Assembly: GCA_030068145.1 (NCBI GenBank) | Contig: JAPJBO010000381.1 | Span: forward strand, 141,597 to 205,596 | Direction of reading: 5' to 3' | Length of the DNA stretch: 64,000 bases | Source of the DNA: Diplonema papillatum | Taxonomy: Eukaryota; Euglenozoa; Diplonemea; Diplonemida; Diplonemidae | In this document: piece after piece, positions 21,514 through 31,365 of the stretch | Layout: each line of letters opens with the position of its first letter | Position numbering within the stretch: position 1 is the stretch's first letter | Program-made: the position numbers and the translations under genes | The notes under the pieces: generated by a model | The model's input: the letters and a program-made list of their open reading frames with translations, nothing else | The model's database searches: none | What the model was told of the DNA's origin: nothing

Positions 21514-23514
21514 TCAGTGCCAAGATGATTGGCTTGAGGAATCACTGCCGTCATCGCCGCCCAAAACGTCGGTGGCTACATCATCAACTTCGATCGGTGA
21601 CTGGGAACTTCCAGGACCCGGTGTCCGTCTTGCTTCCTCTGCCAGCTTCTCCTCATCCCACCAACAGTTTTCCGGAGGTGTGCGCGGGTGCAAGTTAGTG
21701 TGCACAACACACATTTGGTGCATTTTCTGAGCCAGGAGGCGGTTGCGGCGACCGTGGGAAAGCCACTGCATACTAGAGAATGCGCGTTCCACGTCCGCAG
21801 AACTCGCTGTGATGGCGGTCACCTCTGATGCAACTTTGGCAAGATTGGACGTCCTTGTTCCCGCTACGACTTTCCACCATGCTTCGGGAGACCTCGTGCA
21901 GGCAAGGAGTTCCAGTTCTTCCTTGTCATCGGCGAAGACGCCAGTACCACTCGAAAACTCCAGCAGCTCGGAAGCTGCAGCCACCCCAGCAACCGACTTG
22001 ATGTAGGCCTTCGCGATCTTTCGCGTTTCAGGTTCGATGGCGTAGTCCGTGAGGATTCTGAGGGGTGACTTCTCATCTGGTGGCTGCGATGGCTTTCCAA
22101 GTGTCGACCCCATGCGCGGCGTGAGCACAGTTGCGGCACTGATCCAGCCCCCTTCGTGCTTCCGGTATTTTGCGATCCTGTCCTCGATTTTCGCCTTTAC
22201 TGCCTGCATTTTCGTCCTCGTGAGTGCGGTAGGCATCGTTCCGGCACTTTCGTCACATGAGGCCTTCACAAACATGAGAGCAGGAATGATGTAGGCCGCT
22301 CGAGCGTTCGTTGACTGCAGCAAACTAACTGCCAGCCCGATAGCTTGCATGAAGGGTTGAAGTGCGACGAATTGGGTCCACATGTTGCCTTCTAGCAGGG
22401 TAGCGATACCAGGGCAGAGAAGACACGCATGCTTGTCTTCTTTCATCAAGAGAAGCGTTACGCGCTCTTCGGCGACTTGCGCCCACGTTTCTGACATGGT
22501 AGTCCAGCGGGTTACCGCAGGAAGCACAAGCTTCTTGGACCGCGTCGACTTCTCTTCGTACAGTTTCGACAGATACTCCGTGTTTCGAATGCTTGCAACA
22601 ACACTTGTTACCTGAGCAGCGACAGGATGGAATTCGTTCGGTGATTCCTTTCCCTTCGACTTGCGAGTGCCAACGCAGTCGTTGGTGCAGCGAGCGACGC
22701 TGTGCGGACCACAGACGAGCGTCTTCATCTTCGGAAAGTTTACTGCAAGTTTCTTTGCTGATGCCACTGCTGTCGAATCGCCGTCCGTCACAACGCAGAT
22801 TGTCTTCTTCAGCAGGTCTTCGTCGCACTGGCGGAGGTGCGAACACAATTCATCCGAAGTGTGGCTCTTGCGGGTCAGTACACCTGCGTCAATTATCAGG
22901 CTCTGCATCTTGTTGGTTCCGGCAGTTGCCGCGAGAATGGCAAAGACCTTCTCCTTCCGTGCACTCTGCCAAGCGTCGCACTGAATGATGAGTTGTTCAG
23001 CACTGCTCAGCGAAGCGATGAGTGGGTCGGCAACCTCCTTGTAGACTTCGTTTAGGACACGAGTACCGAGTGTGTGCCGGCTTGGCAAGTCAGATTTCTT
23101 CAGATTCGGCCGTATACTTTGCAGGAGCTGAAGCAATAGCGGATCTTCAACCGTGCTGAACGCGTGTCCGCTGGCGAAGACAAATCTTCCAATCGCTTTC
23201 TCGAGGTGTGTCTTTTCGCATGCTGTGACGCCGGGAAGGGCTTCTATCCTCCGCTGCTTTGGATCAACAACGCTAGCCCCTGCTGTCGATGCTGCAGCAG
23301 TCGGTAGCTTCCTCTTCTGGCCACACGTGGTGTCGCCTGCTTTGGTTCGCACCTCCGGGGTTGCTTTCGTGCACTGTGCCAGATGGGCCCGCATCCGAGT
23401 TCCGGTCACACAGAAGATGTCCTCTCTGCAGTGATGGCACTTCGCAGCGTCTTTTCCACCCTCGGAAAACGACGTGAAGTGTGCGCGACTCCAGCATTGT
23501 TGACGGCCAGGCAT
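21514..23514 (-). CDS. hAT transposase (BED finger, hAT dimerisation domain)
   Basis: An uninterrupted 666-residue frame begins at the ATG at 23514. Residues about 8-48 form a BED-type zinc finger (CHHC ... HLAQC). The RNase H-like catalytic core shows IQCDAWQSARKEKVF (first Asp), CVVTDGDSTAVASAKK (second Asp) and CGPHSVARCTN. The C-terminus holds the hAT dimerisation motif with the catalytic Glu region: SADVERAFSSMQWLSHGRRN, RLLAQKMHQMCVVHTNL. Length and order fit hAT family transposases (about 600-700 residues). It would cut and paste elements with CAGTGTGAG ends, and could in principle mobilise the derivative at 59762-62897. Identification is secure. Confidence 0.92.
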   Translation of the reverse strand: MPGRQQCWSRAHFTSFSEGGKDAAKCHHCREDIFCVTGTRMRAHLAQCTKATPEVRTKAGDTTCGQKRKLPTAAASTAGASVVDPKQRRIEALPGVTACEKTHLEKAIGRFVFASGHAFSTVEDPLLLQLLQSIRPNLKKSDLPSRHTLGTRVLNEVYKEVADPLIASLSSAEQLIIQCDAWQSARKEKVFAILAATAGTNKMQSLIIDAGVLTRKSHTSDELCSHLRQCDEDLLKKTICVVTDGDSTAVASAKKLAVNFPKMKTLVCGPHSVARCTNDCVGTRKSKGKESPNEFHPVAAQVTSVVASIRNTEYLSKLYEEKSTRSKKLVLPAVTRWTTMSETWAQVAEERVTLLLMKEDKHACLLCPGIATLLEGNMWTQFVALQPFMQAIGLAVSLLQSTNARAAYIIPALMFVKASCDESAGTMPTALTRTKMQAVKAKIEDRIAKYRKHEGGWISAATVLTPRMGSTLGKPSQPPDEKSPLRILTDYAIEPETRKIAKAYIKSVAGVAAASELLEFSSGTGVFADDKEELELLACTRSPEAWWKVVAGTRTSNLAKVASEVTAITASSADVERAFSSMQWLSHGRRNRLLAQKMHQMCVVHTNLHPRTPPENCWWDEEKLAEEARRTPGPGSSQSPIEVDDVATDVLGGDDGSDSSSQSSWH

Positions 23515-24128
23515 GTTAAGTGAGTTTGTGATGTGTGACTTATAGTGTGTTCCTGGGTGGTGGGAGCAGGGTAGATGCAGGCACAGATCCTATACCATGC
23601 AGGGTCAAAACCTTGTGTCTTTTTGAAAATGGCAAAAAAAAAAAAATTCCAGAAAAAAATTGGGTTTTTTGAATTTTAAAAGTTTGGAACAAACTCTGCA
23701 GTAATTTTTGAGGAAATTGAGCAAAAATTTTTTTTTCCAAAAAAATTTTTAGGGCTCCATCGGCCCCGCGGGAGCGTTTTAAAACGACACAAGGTTCTGA
23801 CCCTGCATGATACCTGGCCGTTGTAGTTGGTCACTGTGGCATGCTGATTTTTTTGAATTTTTTCACCTTCAAAAAAATCAAAAAAATCAAGGTCAAAAAA
23901 ATCAAAAAAATCCAAGGCCTCACAACACTGGGGGGGGGGGGTAGCACGGTGCACATGTGAACCTCATGCTGATCATCTGCCTGAAAAATCCCGGTAAACT
24001 GTGGAAAACGGCACAAAATCCGAGAAAATAGTCGGAATAGTGACATTTCCGTTGAAAATGCTCAGTCAGCTATTTTAGCTATTTTAGCTATTTTCAGCTA
24101 TAGCTAGCTAGCTATAGCTAGCTATCAG
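23515..24128. other. hAT-1 subterminal region
   Basis: AT-rich, with A/T homopolymers, AAAAAATCAAAAAAATC repeats (about 23866-23912), a G-run at about 23930-23941 and TAGC-rich repeats. No gene. Probably the promoter and end-binding region of the element. Confidence 0.6.
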
Positions 24129-25169
24129 CTACTGGGGGGGCTAATTACTATTGAACCGTATATTACAATTGAACCGTATAATACAATTGAACTTTTTTTT
24201 CGGGGAATCGGCGCATCCCAACCGTATAATACAATTGAATTGTAATGTTACTGTACGGCTGACACTTTCGCACTGCCGTTGAGTGTGAGCCAGCCAGTGA
24301 GGCGGTTTCAGGGCCGTTTTCGTTTCGGCTTTTTTTTGGAAAAGTCATGTTGGACCTCCAAAGCGGAGAAGAAATCTTAAAACGAGGTTTTGGCGTGCAT
24401 TCCGAACCCGGGTCTTCCAAAGGTTTTGAGCATGATCATGATGATGTCGCTGATGCCGTTGCTCGTGCCAAAGTCTTGGAGCTGGCTGTGTGCGGGGATC
24501 ATGAAGCACAAACATGGCAATGGGTCGGCAATCGCAGTGTGGGTGGCTCCGGAGCTGCTGAGCCAGCTCCGGAGTTGAGCTTCGGAGCCAGCCGGAGACA
24601 CTGCCAATCGTGACCGTGGCCCGGAATGGGGGCGATCCGTCGGGTGGGACATCTTGTTATCCCCAGATTTATCGGTGGTGCCTGTCTGCCGCCAGCGCTC
24701 TCTGTCAAAAAGAGAAAGCAGTAAGTGCGTCGGACTGCGGTCGCCATGCTGTTGGAAACTCTGATACTGAGCAACCGCCAGAAAGTGACCATAGCCTAAG
24801 GCTTAGGCCCAAGTTAGGGTACTCTCTTGCCAAGAGTTCTTGGCAGGAGTCTTGCCAGGTGTTGGTGGAAACACCACGGCATGCACCAGTTGGGTATTTC
24901 CGACCCGGTGCACGAAATCAGGGCTCGGAGTCCGAACTGCGGGCTCGAACCTTTCACTTGTTTTGTGAAGGTTTTTCCTTCAGTTTTTGCTCGGAGTTGC
25001 ACTGTACTCAGACTGTCATTAGTCCCGACAACAACGTGTTTCCAACAGGCAAGCTGCACTTCAATTGTAATACACTAGTGTTTTTGGGGGGGGTCTGCGA
25101 CCCCCCAATTCCACGCCGTGTATCGTTATATTACAATTGAACTCAATTGTAATTGGCCCCCCCCAGTAG
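24129..25169 (+). mobile_element. Non-autonomous transposon with CTACTGGGGGGGC inverted ends (1.04 kb)
   Basis: The left end CTACTGGGGGGGCTAATTAC mirrors the right end (complement CTACTGGGGGGGGCCAATTAC), giving inverted repeats of about 25 bp with a few differences. Short inverted CAATTGTAAT motifs lie near both ends. No transposase is encoded. The right flank continues directly into RLE2 sequence and the left flank is hAT-1, so a target duplication cannot be read. A truncated relative lies at 12131-13012. Confidence 0.75.
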
Positions 25170-26049
25170 CCACGCAGTCTTGCCTGGCGACGATCACGGG
25201 CATCGAGACGGACGCATCCGCCTGGGCCCTGGCTTCCCTTCCCGTCAGGCTGGGCGGCCTGGGCCTGCACTCCTGTGCAGACACAGCGGCGATCGCGCAC
25301 ATCGCGGCCACCTTTGACGGCGAGGCTTGCCTGTCGTCCCTGGTGACCCCCTACGTCCTGCCGCACGCCATGCTTCTCGACGAGGACGACACCTTTCTAG
25401 CGTCCCTTGAAGACCCACGCCTTGCACCCTTTGATTCCGTCCTGGAGAAGATTCAGGACGTTCTGCAGGCACGGGATAACTACGGGGGGCGTGGACAGAA
25501 AGTGTGGTCCGCGACGGCTCACGACGAGCGGCGCAAGGCCCTCATTGACGCGATGACCGATATGTCCGGGACGGCACCACCGTTGTGTTAGATGTCGCCG
25601 TCACCTTCCCCCTGCAGCCATCGAATCCCCAGTACGCTAAAAGGGCAGCGGAGAAGCCAGGGGGGGCGGCGACAGCCTACGCAACAGCTGTCAAAGAAGG
25701 CAAGTACCGCGGCATCATCGACAACGAGCCAAACCCCCGGGTATGGCTCGCTGTCCCGCTAGTCGTGGACACCTTCGGAGCGTGGTGTCCTGGAGCACTC
25801 ACGGAGTTGCGGCAAATAGCCCGCAAAAGCGCCCTCCGTGAAGACCGGACCGCTTCGGCCGCCTGCCAGGACTTCTTCCACCAATTGAGCTTTCAGGTAG
25901 CCCAAGGGGTGGCAAGAATAGTCATTTCATCTGGCGGGGCGCGACCGGACGAAGCGGTCCACCCTGTTGCAGGGGGTAGTGTCACTGCATCGCGGGTTTT
26001 TTTACCTGGTCGGACCTGCTCGCTAGCAGGCCAGCCCAGGTCGCAGTGA
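25170..26049 (+). pseudogene. RLE2 protein remnant, deleted for zinc knuckle and part of the endonuclease
   Basis: Two frames survive: 25170-25591, the thumb/linker region ending in a premature stop after the deletion joint at about 25557, and 25585-26049, which keeps the C-terminal part starting LDVAVTFPLQPSNPQYAKRA. The zinc knuckle and the RPDISYV endonuclease signature are lost. The copy is dead. Confidence 0.85.
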
Positions 26050-26173
26050 GACTGGCGTTCACTGTGTGCTGAAGAAGCATTTTTTTGGACTACCGCTCGG
26101 GAAGCAACCGGATACCGGCAGCCCCGCTGTATCAACATGGCTTGTACAGTGTCCCGCGCTCCCAAAAAAAAAA
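25170..26173 (+). mobile_element. RLE2: second, internally deleted RLE copy
   Basis: It is nearly identical to 18752-20160 of RLE1 but lacks about 410 bp (equivalent to about 19140-19548). It ends in the same 3' UTR and 10 A (26164-26173), immediately followed by 10 T that start element A. Confidence 0.85.
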
Positions 26174-26208
26174 TTTTTTTTTTGTCTTCGAAACCAGTAG
26201 GAGAATGA

Positions 26209-26814
26209 GACAACGAAGCCTCAGCTGGCACTACCCCGGACCGAGTGGCCGAGCCCGACTGCCCTCACCAGCTGGATGCCAATGCACCGCCTTCGGCCGG
26301 ACGTCCCGAACCGCTTCTGCAGGAGCAACATGCGCCGTCAACGCCACCTTCTACCACTCCTCCGCCCCCCGATCAGCAACCTCCGTGCTCGCAGGGCCAA
26401 CCCGACAAGGACCGCCGCGCCAAGCCTCGTCGTCGCCCCCTTGCCGAACCCCAGACAAAGCCGACCTCCGAGGCACAAGACACCCCGTTGCCTCAGGCCG
26501 AGCCCCCTCACGCTGCAGCACCGCAATGTGGGAACCAAGCAACTGCGGCACCGGCCCATACCGCTCCCGCCCCGCGGGCCGTAGGGGGAGGACGCGGAGC
26601 CACGCGGATGGTGTACCCCCCACCCCGCTCCCACAGCGCGGACCTTCCACGTGCCAGGGGAGCCGGTCAACCCCCACCAAATGGTCCCCTCCCCCCTGAC
26701 ACTCTCTCAAGACCAGGGGCTACGCCTCTGCCCACGGGACCGTCGATACCAGACCACCTGGGCTTCGACGGGTCTCCCTCAGAAGGAAGCCCTCCGCTTC
26801 TTTCACAGCATTGA
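26209..26814 (+). CDS. Element A ORF1 fragment (proline-rich C-terminal part)
   Basis: About 201 codons remain, ending in TGA at 26812-26814. The C-terminus matches element B ORF1: PPPRSHSADLPRARGAGQPP, DGSPSEGSPPLLSQH. The rest is proline-rich and low in complexity. The N-terminal RNA-binding-like region seen in B is absent because the element is 5'-truncated. The frame continues without interruption after the TGA into ORF2. Confidence 0.75.
   Translation, partial: DNEASAGTTPDRVAEPDCPHQLDANAPPSAGRPEPLLQEQHAPSTPPSTTPPPPDQQPPCSQGQPDKDRRAKPRRRPLAEPQTKPTSEAQDTPLPQAEPPHAAAPQCGNQATAAPAHTAPAPRAVGGGRGATRMVYPPPRSHSADLPRARGAGQPPPNGPLPPDTLSRPGATPLPTGPSIPDHLGFDGSPSEGSPPLLSQH
26812..26814 (+). promoter_or_regulatory. 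In-frame UGA between ORF1 and ORF2 (candidate readthrough site), element A
   Basis: Context CAG CAT TGA GGG TTA CCC. I checked the 100 codons after it: there is no further stop and no ATG. The same arrangement occurs in element B at 36258. Readthrough is inferred from this conservation and is not shown. Confidence 0.6.
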
Positions 26815-29800
26815 GGGTTACCCCCGCGCCCGGGAGATCCCCCCCTCGGCGCCCCCCTCCTCGCCAGCTCAACCCCAGAGAGCGGCGCCCAAACCCTCCA
26901 AAATCCGGCACCTGCACCAGTCACCAACACCCGGAGACAGGCTCCCCCGGGACAACCCTCGGCTCCTCGCCGAGCCCAGCAGGCCGGCGTTCAACCACCG
27001 CGTAGCGCCGCACTCCCCCCAGCGGCCAATCGCAGACGTCCCGAGCGCGGTTGGGGCGAGCTCTCTACCCTGAAGTTCATCTCGTTCAACTGCAACTCCT
27101 TCTTCGCTCGCGAGAAGTTGTCTCGGGGGCTAGATAGCATCAGCCGAGGAATCGCCGCCTACATGCCGGACATTCTCCTCCTGCAGGAGACAAAGCTGTC
27201 GAGCAAGTCTCCTCCTCCAGTTCTCAACGGTTACAGGGTGTTTCGGCGGGACCGAGGTGGCCTAGGCGGTGGGGTCGCCACGTTTGTGAGGTCCAACCTG
27301 CACGTAAAAGAGATCCCTGTCCCCGCGGGATTATGTAATTCTACGACGGAATGCGTGGCAATCGAGATCACCCGCATCGGTCTCCCAGCACTGCAGGTCT
27401 ACAACGTATACCACCCACCGTCGAAATCCTCCCACACAAACCTCGACATGGAGCCCTTTCCGATGGACGACACCGTCGTCATCGCCGGTGACCTAAACGC
27501 CCACCACCCGGACTGGTCCCACGGGGCTATTAACGCATGCGGACGGAACCTGAAGGACTGGCTCGTCGAGGTGTCGGCAGTGGTTAGCAACAACCCCGCA
27601 GTCCACACCATGCCGCCGAGGCCGGGTATCAGAAACTCATCCCCGGATGTAGCCATCTCCTCCCGCATCCCCGGCTTCATACGCAACTGGAGGAGACTGG
27701 ACTCCTGGGAGTCCGACCACTACCCTGTCGCCTTCGAGGTTCCGAGGGGGTACAGGCAGCCTCGGCCCCCCAGGCTTACATGGTTCTCCTGGAAACGGGC
27801 AGACTGGGAAGAGATGATGCTTCGGTTGGATGAGGAGAGCGCGACCCTTCTCGCCAAAAGACCGGCCACCAACACCCAGTTCGCCAAACGCATTGCCTCC
27901 TGCTTCCGCCGTGCCATCCATGATTTTGTCCCGAAGTACACCCAGGGCCGTGCGTACAAGGCGTGGTGGACCCCTGAGCTCACCACCCTCGAACGTGAAA
28001 AAGCCGCCGCTTTCGCGGAGCTGCAGGCGGAGCCCGACTCCTCGGACAAGATCTGTGCACACCTCGAGAAGATATGCGAGTTCAAGGAGGCCGCCACGCA
28101 GGCCAAAACCTGCTACTGGGACAGGATAGCGGGCCGCATTAACAGGTGCACTGGCATTGCCCTCCTTTTCCGCCAGGTCCGCATGCTGGACGGTAGGCGC
28201 AACCACCTTTCTATCCCTCCGCTGCGGAACGGCGAAGGTTTCTGCGTCGAAGCCGAAGTCAAAGCCGAAATCCTCGGACGGCATCTCGAGTCCGTCTGTG
28301 GGGGCGCAAACACTGATCCCCCCCGCCGATGGGCTCCGAAAAATCGCCCGTCCGATGACGACGTTGGCTGTGGGCGTATAACCGAGGACGAGCTTGATCG
28401 TGCTCTCAAGGATCTCGACCCGAAGACATCCCTGGACCCCGACGGCATCTGCACCGAGTTCCTGTCCAGGCTGGATGGAGGCGCCAAGCAGCTGATCCTC
28501 GAGCTCCTGAACATCTCTTGGGGTGAAGGGTTTGTCCCGGACACCTGGCGTGATGCCCACGTCATACCTGTCGCGAAGCCAGGCAGAGACCACTCCCTCC
28601 CTGAGGGTTACCGCCCTATCTCTCTGACGAGCGTTACCTCCAAGCTGATGGAAGTGATCGTCAAGAACCGGCTGGTTTTCCTGACGGAGAACGAGGAAGT
28701 CACCCAGGTCCTACCTTTCTGCACTCGGCAGGGCGGCTTCCGTAAGCAGCGAGGTACTGAGGAGCAGCTTTACTCCGTCATGACCACGATCGACTGCGCG
28801 GTACCTACCCGGCGACGCGTCTGCCTCCTCTCGTTCGACCTGGCCAACGCCTTTGACACCGTCGACCACGCCCTCCTACTCGACGCTATGCAGAGTAAGG
28901 GAGTCCCCCCTAAGTTTCTCGTGTGGCTTGAGTCCTTCTTGAGGAACAGAAGGGCGGCTTTCAAGGTCGATGGGGCCACCGGAAGCAAGTTCCACCTGAA
29001 GCACGGCGTGCCCCAGGGTACCGTCCTCGGGCCGATACTCTTCTTGTATCACATCGACGGCCTCGGCACCTCACTGGAAGCTCTCAACAAGCGAATTGTT
29101 GAAGAGACCCAAGGGGGTTCCTGGATCACGTTCTCACTCTTCGCCGACGATGACGGCGTCGTAGTCTCTTCCCCAAGCCGCGCCCCACTTGAGAAGTACA
29201 CCCAAATGGTTGTGGACGTGGTCGAGGACTGGACGATCGAAGCCAAAATGCACCTGTCAAAGCTGAAGACGGAAGCAGTCTTGTTTCGGGATCCTGGTGC
29301 CCCCGAACCTGTACCTCTGAGGACGAGATTCAACGCCACAGCCGTCGACGTCACGGTGCCCGCCGATTACGCCGCGACGCTGAAGTCGAGATCGGCCTGG
29401 AAGTTCCTGGAGCCGGAGAAGGACTCGCCCTGGCACCAGCACCACGGCAAAATCATCATCTCGCTTGAAGTCGTGGAAGGCGGCCGCATGGTTACCATAC
29501 GCGTCGCCGATGGGCTGCGCTGGGTAGGCAAGACCAAACTTCTTGGCCTGACCATCGACTCGGAACTCACGTTCCACCACCACATGCAGCGTGTAGTCGA
29601 CAACTTCTCTCTGAAGATGAACTTCCTGCGGCACCTTTCCGGGAAATCGTTCGGTTGCAACACGTGCACGCTGCGCACTCTGTACCTGACGTACGTCCTA
29701 CCGACATACACGTACGCCCTGTCGGTCTACGGCCCGTACCTCCTTCGTTCCACATCTCCCCTGGTGGCAACACTTGAGCGGCTGCACAACCGTGCCCTTA

Positions 29801-31365
29801 TTCTCCTCCTCGGATGCAGGAAGAACACCTCCGAATTCTCAGCGCAACAAGAATCCGGGATCTTGCCGCTCCGTGCGATAGCAAGGCTCCGTATCGCCGC
29901 TTTGCGAGAGAGAATGCGGCGCCGCGGCACGCTCTGGCGAAAGGAGCTCGCCATGCACTCGACGATGAGGCGAGACTACGTTGACTTGTGCGAAAAGGCC
30001 GATACGGACGGGTGCAAGCGCGAGGAATTTGTTTTCAACCCGTTTGCCCCCTGGACGCCCAGCCCTAGGGTGTCTATAGTCGCCACCCTGCCAGGGAAGA
30101 AGGGCGACTCGCCTGCGGCCAAGAAGCGTATCGTCGTAGCCCGGCTGAATGAGCTTGACCCGACGGACTGCTCAGCCTGGGTGGACGGCTCGGTGCTCAA
30201 AGGTGAACCGCCGCCCCAGCCGCCGCCCTCGATAGCCGACAATTGGGACGAACGTCATCTCCCGTGGCTGAAGCGCTACAACGATAAGACGACATGGGGC
30301 GGGGCCGGACTGTACTTCGTGTTCGAGCCGTCTATCACCGACAGCCTGCGCAACGTCGCTGGTATGAAGCTCACCGCCGCCGGGGATCGGCGCACGACAA
30401 CCCGGTCGTTCCCGGTCGGGAAATACGCGCACAGCTACCGCGCGGAGCAGGTAGCCCTGTACTCGGCCCTGGTGTTCTACAGTCAGCATCTCGCGCCGAC
30501 GACTCGCCCGCTCCACATCCTCATCCTGAGCGACTCCCAATCGTTTCTCAAAACGTTGAGTGCCGGCCCGCATGCCCAAGTCGAGCCTCTCGCCATAGAG
30601 TGCTGGAAGATCCTGTCGGATCTGGAAGCAAGGGGTTATCTAGCCACCTTGCAGTTCGTCTACGGGCACTGCGGGCTTGAAGGCAACGACGTGGCGGACA
30701 ACCTCGCAAAAACTGCGGCCCTCGCACACCGTCAGGCTGCGGAAGACTCTTCCGCGATTCACCCTGAGCCCTACCCGCTGACCGTCGCTGATGCAATCTG
30801 CCGCTATCGACGGTACCTACGACTGGATAGCAGCGAATTAGGTGCCAAGGGTGCGTTCGAGCGTGCAGACGAGCACGGGAACATCTCGCCGTTCGCCCGT
30901 ATTGTTCACGGGCGGCCGATACCTCGACGCCGTCACCTCACGGCGCGGGCGGAGCGAGAGATTCGCCAGCTGAGGACCGGACACCACCGCCTGATCATGA
31001 CGCTTTATTCTGCGTCGTACGTATCCCTCGGTTCGGATGAGCGGCGGTGGCACTTCCTTCCGTGCCCGATCTGCGGGGCTCGCTCGCCCAGCCCCCTGCT
31101 GCACTTATTCGTGCACTGCCGAGCCTTCGTTACAGCTCCCCTCAGGACCACGCTGCGGCTTGAGGTAACAAGGCGGATAAAGAAGGACCCAGGCGGACCC
31201 ATCGACTCCCTCTGGTACTTCTTATTCGTCCACCCCGAGCTCGCCCTTTTTTACTTACAGAGAGCTGGCGCCCTTCCACCCTTCCAAGTCCTTGTGGCGT
31301 CCAGCCCTGACGATACCCCGGACACGACCGAAGAACACGAGTACGGGCTTGTGCCCATACTGTAG
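26815..31365 (+). CDS. Element A ORF2: AP endonuclease, reverse transcriptase, RNase H, CCHC
   Basis: The frame is the same as ORF1 and runs from directly after the UGA to 31365 (about 1516 codons). There is no ATG before the endonuclease; the first Met is in YMPDILLLQ. Domains: apurinic-type endonuclease at about 85-310 (SFNCNSFFAREK, LLQETKLSS, AGDLNAHHPDWS, SDHYPVAFE); reverse transcriptase at about 590-800 (SFDLANAFDTVDHALLL, GVPQGTVLGPILFLY, FADDDG); RNase H at about 1120-1300 (WVDGSVLKG, HSYRAEQVALYSA, ILSDSQSFLK, YGHCGLEGNDVADNLAK); and a zinc knuckle at about 1417 (CPICGARSPSPLLHLFVHC). This order is that of the Ingi/L1Tc clade. All catalytic residues that I can check are present, so ORF2 looks functional apart from how it is initiated. 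Confidence 0.9.
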   Translation, partial: GLPPRPGDPPLGAPLLASSTPESGAQTLQNPAPAPVTNTRRQAPPGQPSAPRRAQQAGVQPPRSAALPPAANRRRPERGWGELSTLKFISFNCNSFFAREKLSRGLDSISRGIAAYMPDILLLQETKLSSKSPPPVLNGYRVFRRDRGGLGGGVATFVRSNLHVKEIPVPAGLCNSTTECVAIEITRIGLPALQVYNVYHPPSKSSHTNLDMEPFPMDDTVVIAGDLNAHHPDWSHGAINACGRNLKDWLVEVSAVVSNNPAVHTMPPRPGIRNSSPDVAISSRIPGFIRNWRRLDSWESDHYPVAFEVPRGYRQPRPPRLTWFSWKRADWEEMMLRLDEESATLLAKRPATNTQFAKRIASCFRRAIHDFVPKYTQGRAYKAWWTPELTTLEREKAAAFAELQAEPDSSDKICAHLEKICEFKEAATQAKTCYWDRIAGRINRCTGIALLFRQVRMLDGRRNHLSIPPLRNGEGFCVEAEVKAEILGRHLESVCGGANTDPPRRWAPKNRPSDDDVGCGRITEDELDRALKDLDPKTSLDPDGICTEFLSRLDGGAKQLILELLNISWGEGFVPDTWRDAHVIPVAKPGRDHSLPEGYRPISLTSVTSKLMEVIVKNRLVFLTENEEVTQVLPFCTRQGGFRKQRGTEEQLYSVMTTIDCAVPTRRRVCLLSFDLANAFDTVDHALLLDAMQSKGVPPKFLVWLESFLRNRRAAFKVDGATGSKFHLKHGVPQGTVLGPILFLYHIDGLGTSLEALNKRIVEETQGGSWITFSLFADDDGVVVSSPSRAPLEKYTQMVVDVVEDWTIEAKMHLSKLKTEAVLFRDPGAPEPVPLRTRFNATAVDVTVPADYAATLKSRSAWKFLEPEKDSPWHQHHGKIIISLEVVEGGRMVTIRVADGLRWVGKTKLLGLTIDSELTFHHHMQRVVDNFSLKMNFLRHLSGKSFGCNTCTLRTLYLTYVLPTYTYALSVYGPYLLRSTSPLVATLERLHNRALILLLGCRKNTSEFSAQQESGILPLRAIARLRIAALRERMRRRGTLWRKELAMHSTMRRDYVDLCEKADTDGCKREEFVFNPFAPWTPSPRVSIVATLPGKKGDSPAAKKRIVVARLNELDPTDCSAWVDGSVLKGEPPPQPPPSIADNWDERHLPWLKRYNDKTTWGGAGLYFVFEPSITDSLRNVAGMKLTAAGDRRTTTRSFPVGKYAHSYRAEQVALYSALVFYSQHLAPTTRPLHILILSDSQSFLKTLSAGPHAQVEPLAIECWKILSDLEARGYLATLQFVYGHCGLEGNDVADNLAKTAALAHRQAAEDSSAIHPEPYPLTVADAICRYRRYLRLDSSELGAKGAFERADEHGNISPFARIVHGRPIPRRRHLTARAEREIRQLRTGHHRLIMTLYSASYVSLGSDERRWHFLPCPICGARSPSPLLHLFVHCRAFVTAPLRTTLRLEVTRRIKKDPGGPIDSLWYFLFVHPELALFYLQRAGALPPFQVLVASSPDDTPDTTEEHEYGLVPIL

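Larger units (their letters stand above)
20286..24130 (-). mobile_element. hAT-1: DNA transposon with intact transposase
   Basis: The left end is CAGTGTGAGACTTAGCTAGC at 20286, followed by TAGCTATTT-rich subterminal repeats and about four 205-bp tandem units (20540-21330). The transposase gene is on the minus strand (21514-23514). The right end (23930-24130) is a TAGCTATAGC-rich block matching, inverted, 59775-59985 of the hAT-1 derivative. Comparison with that derivative shows that the last 20 bases or so of the right terminal repeat are missing here, where the CTACTGGGGGG element abuts. It may therefore no longer move although its gene is intact. Confidence 0.85.
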
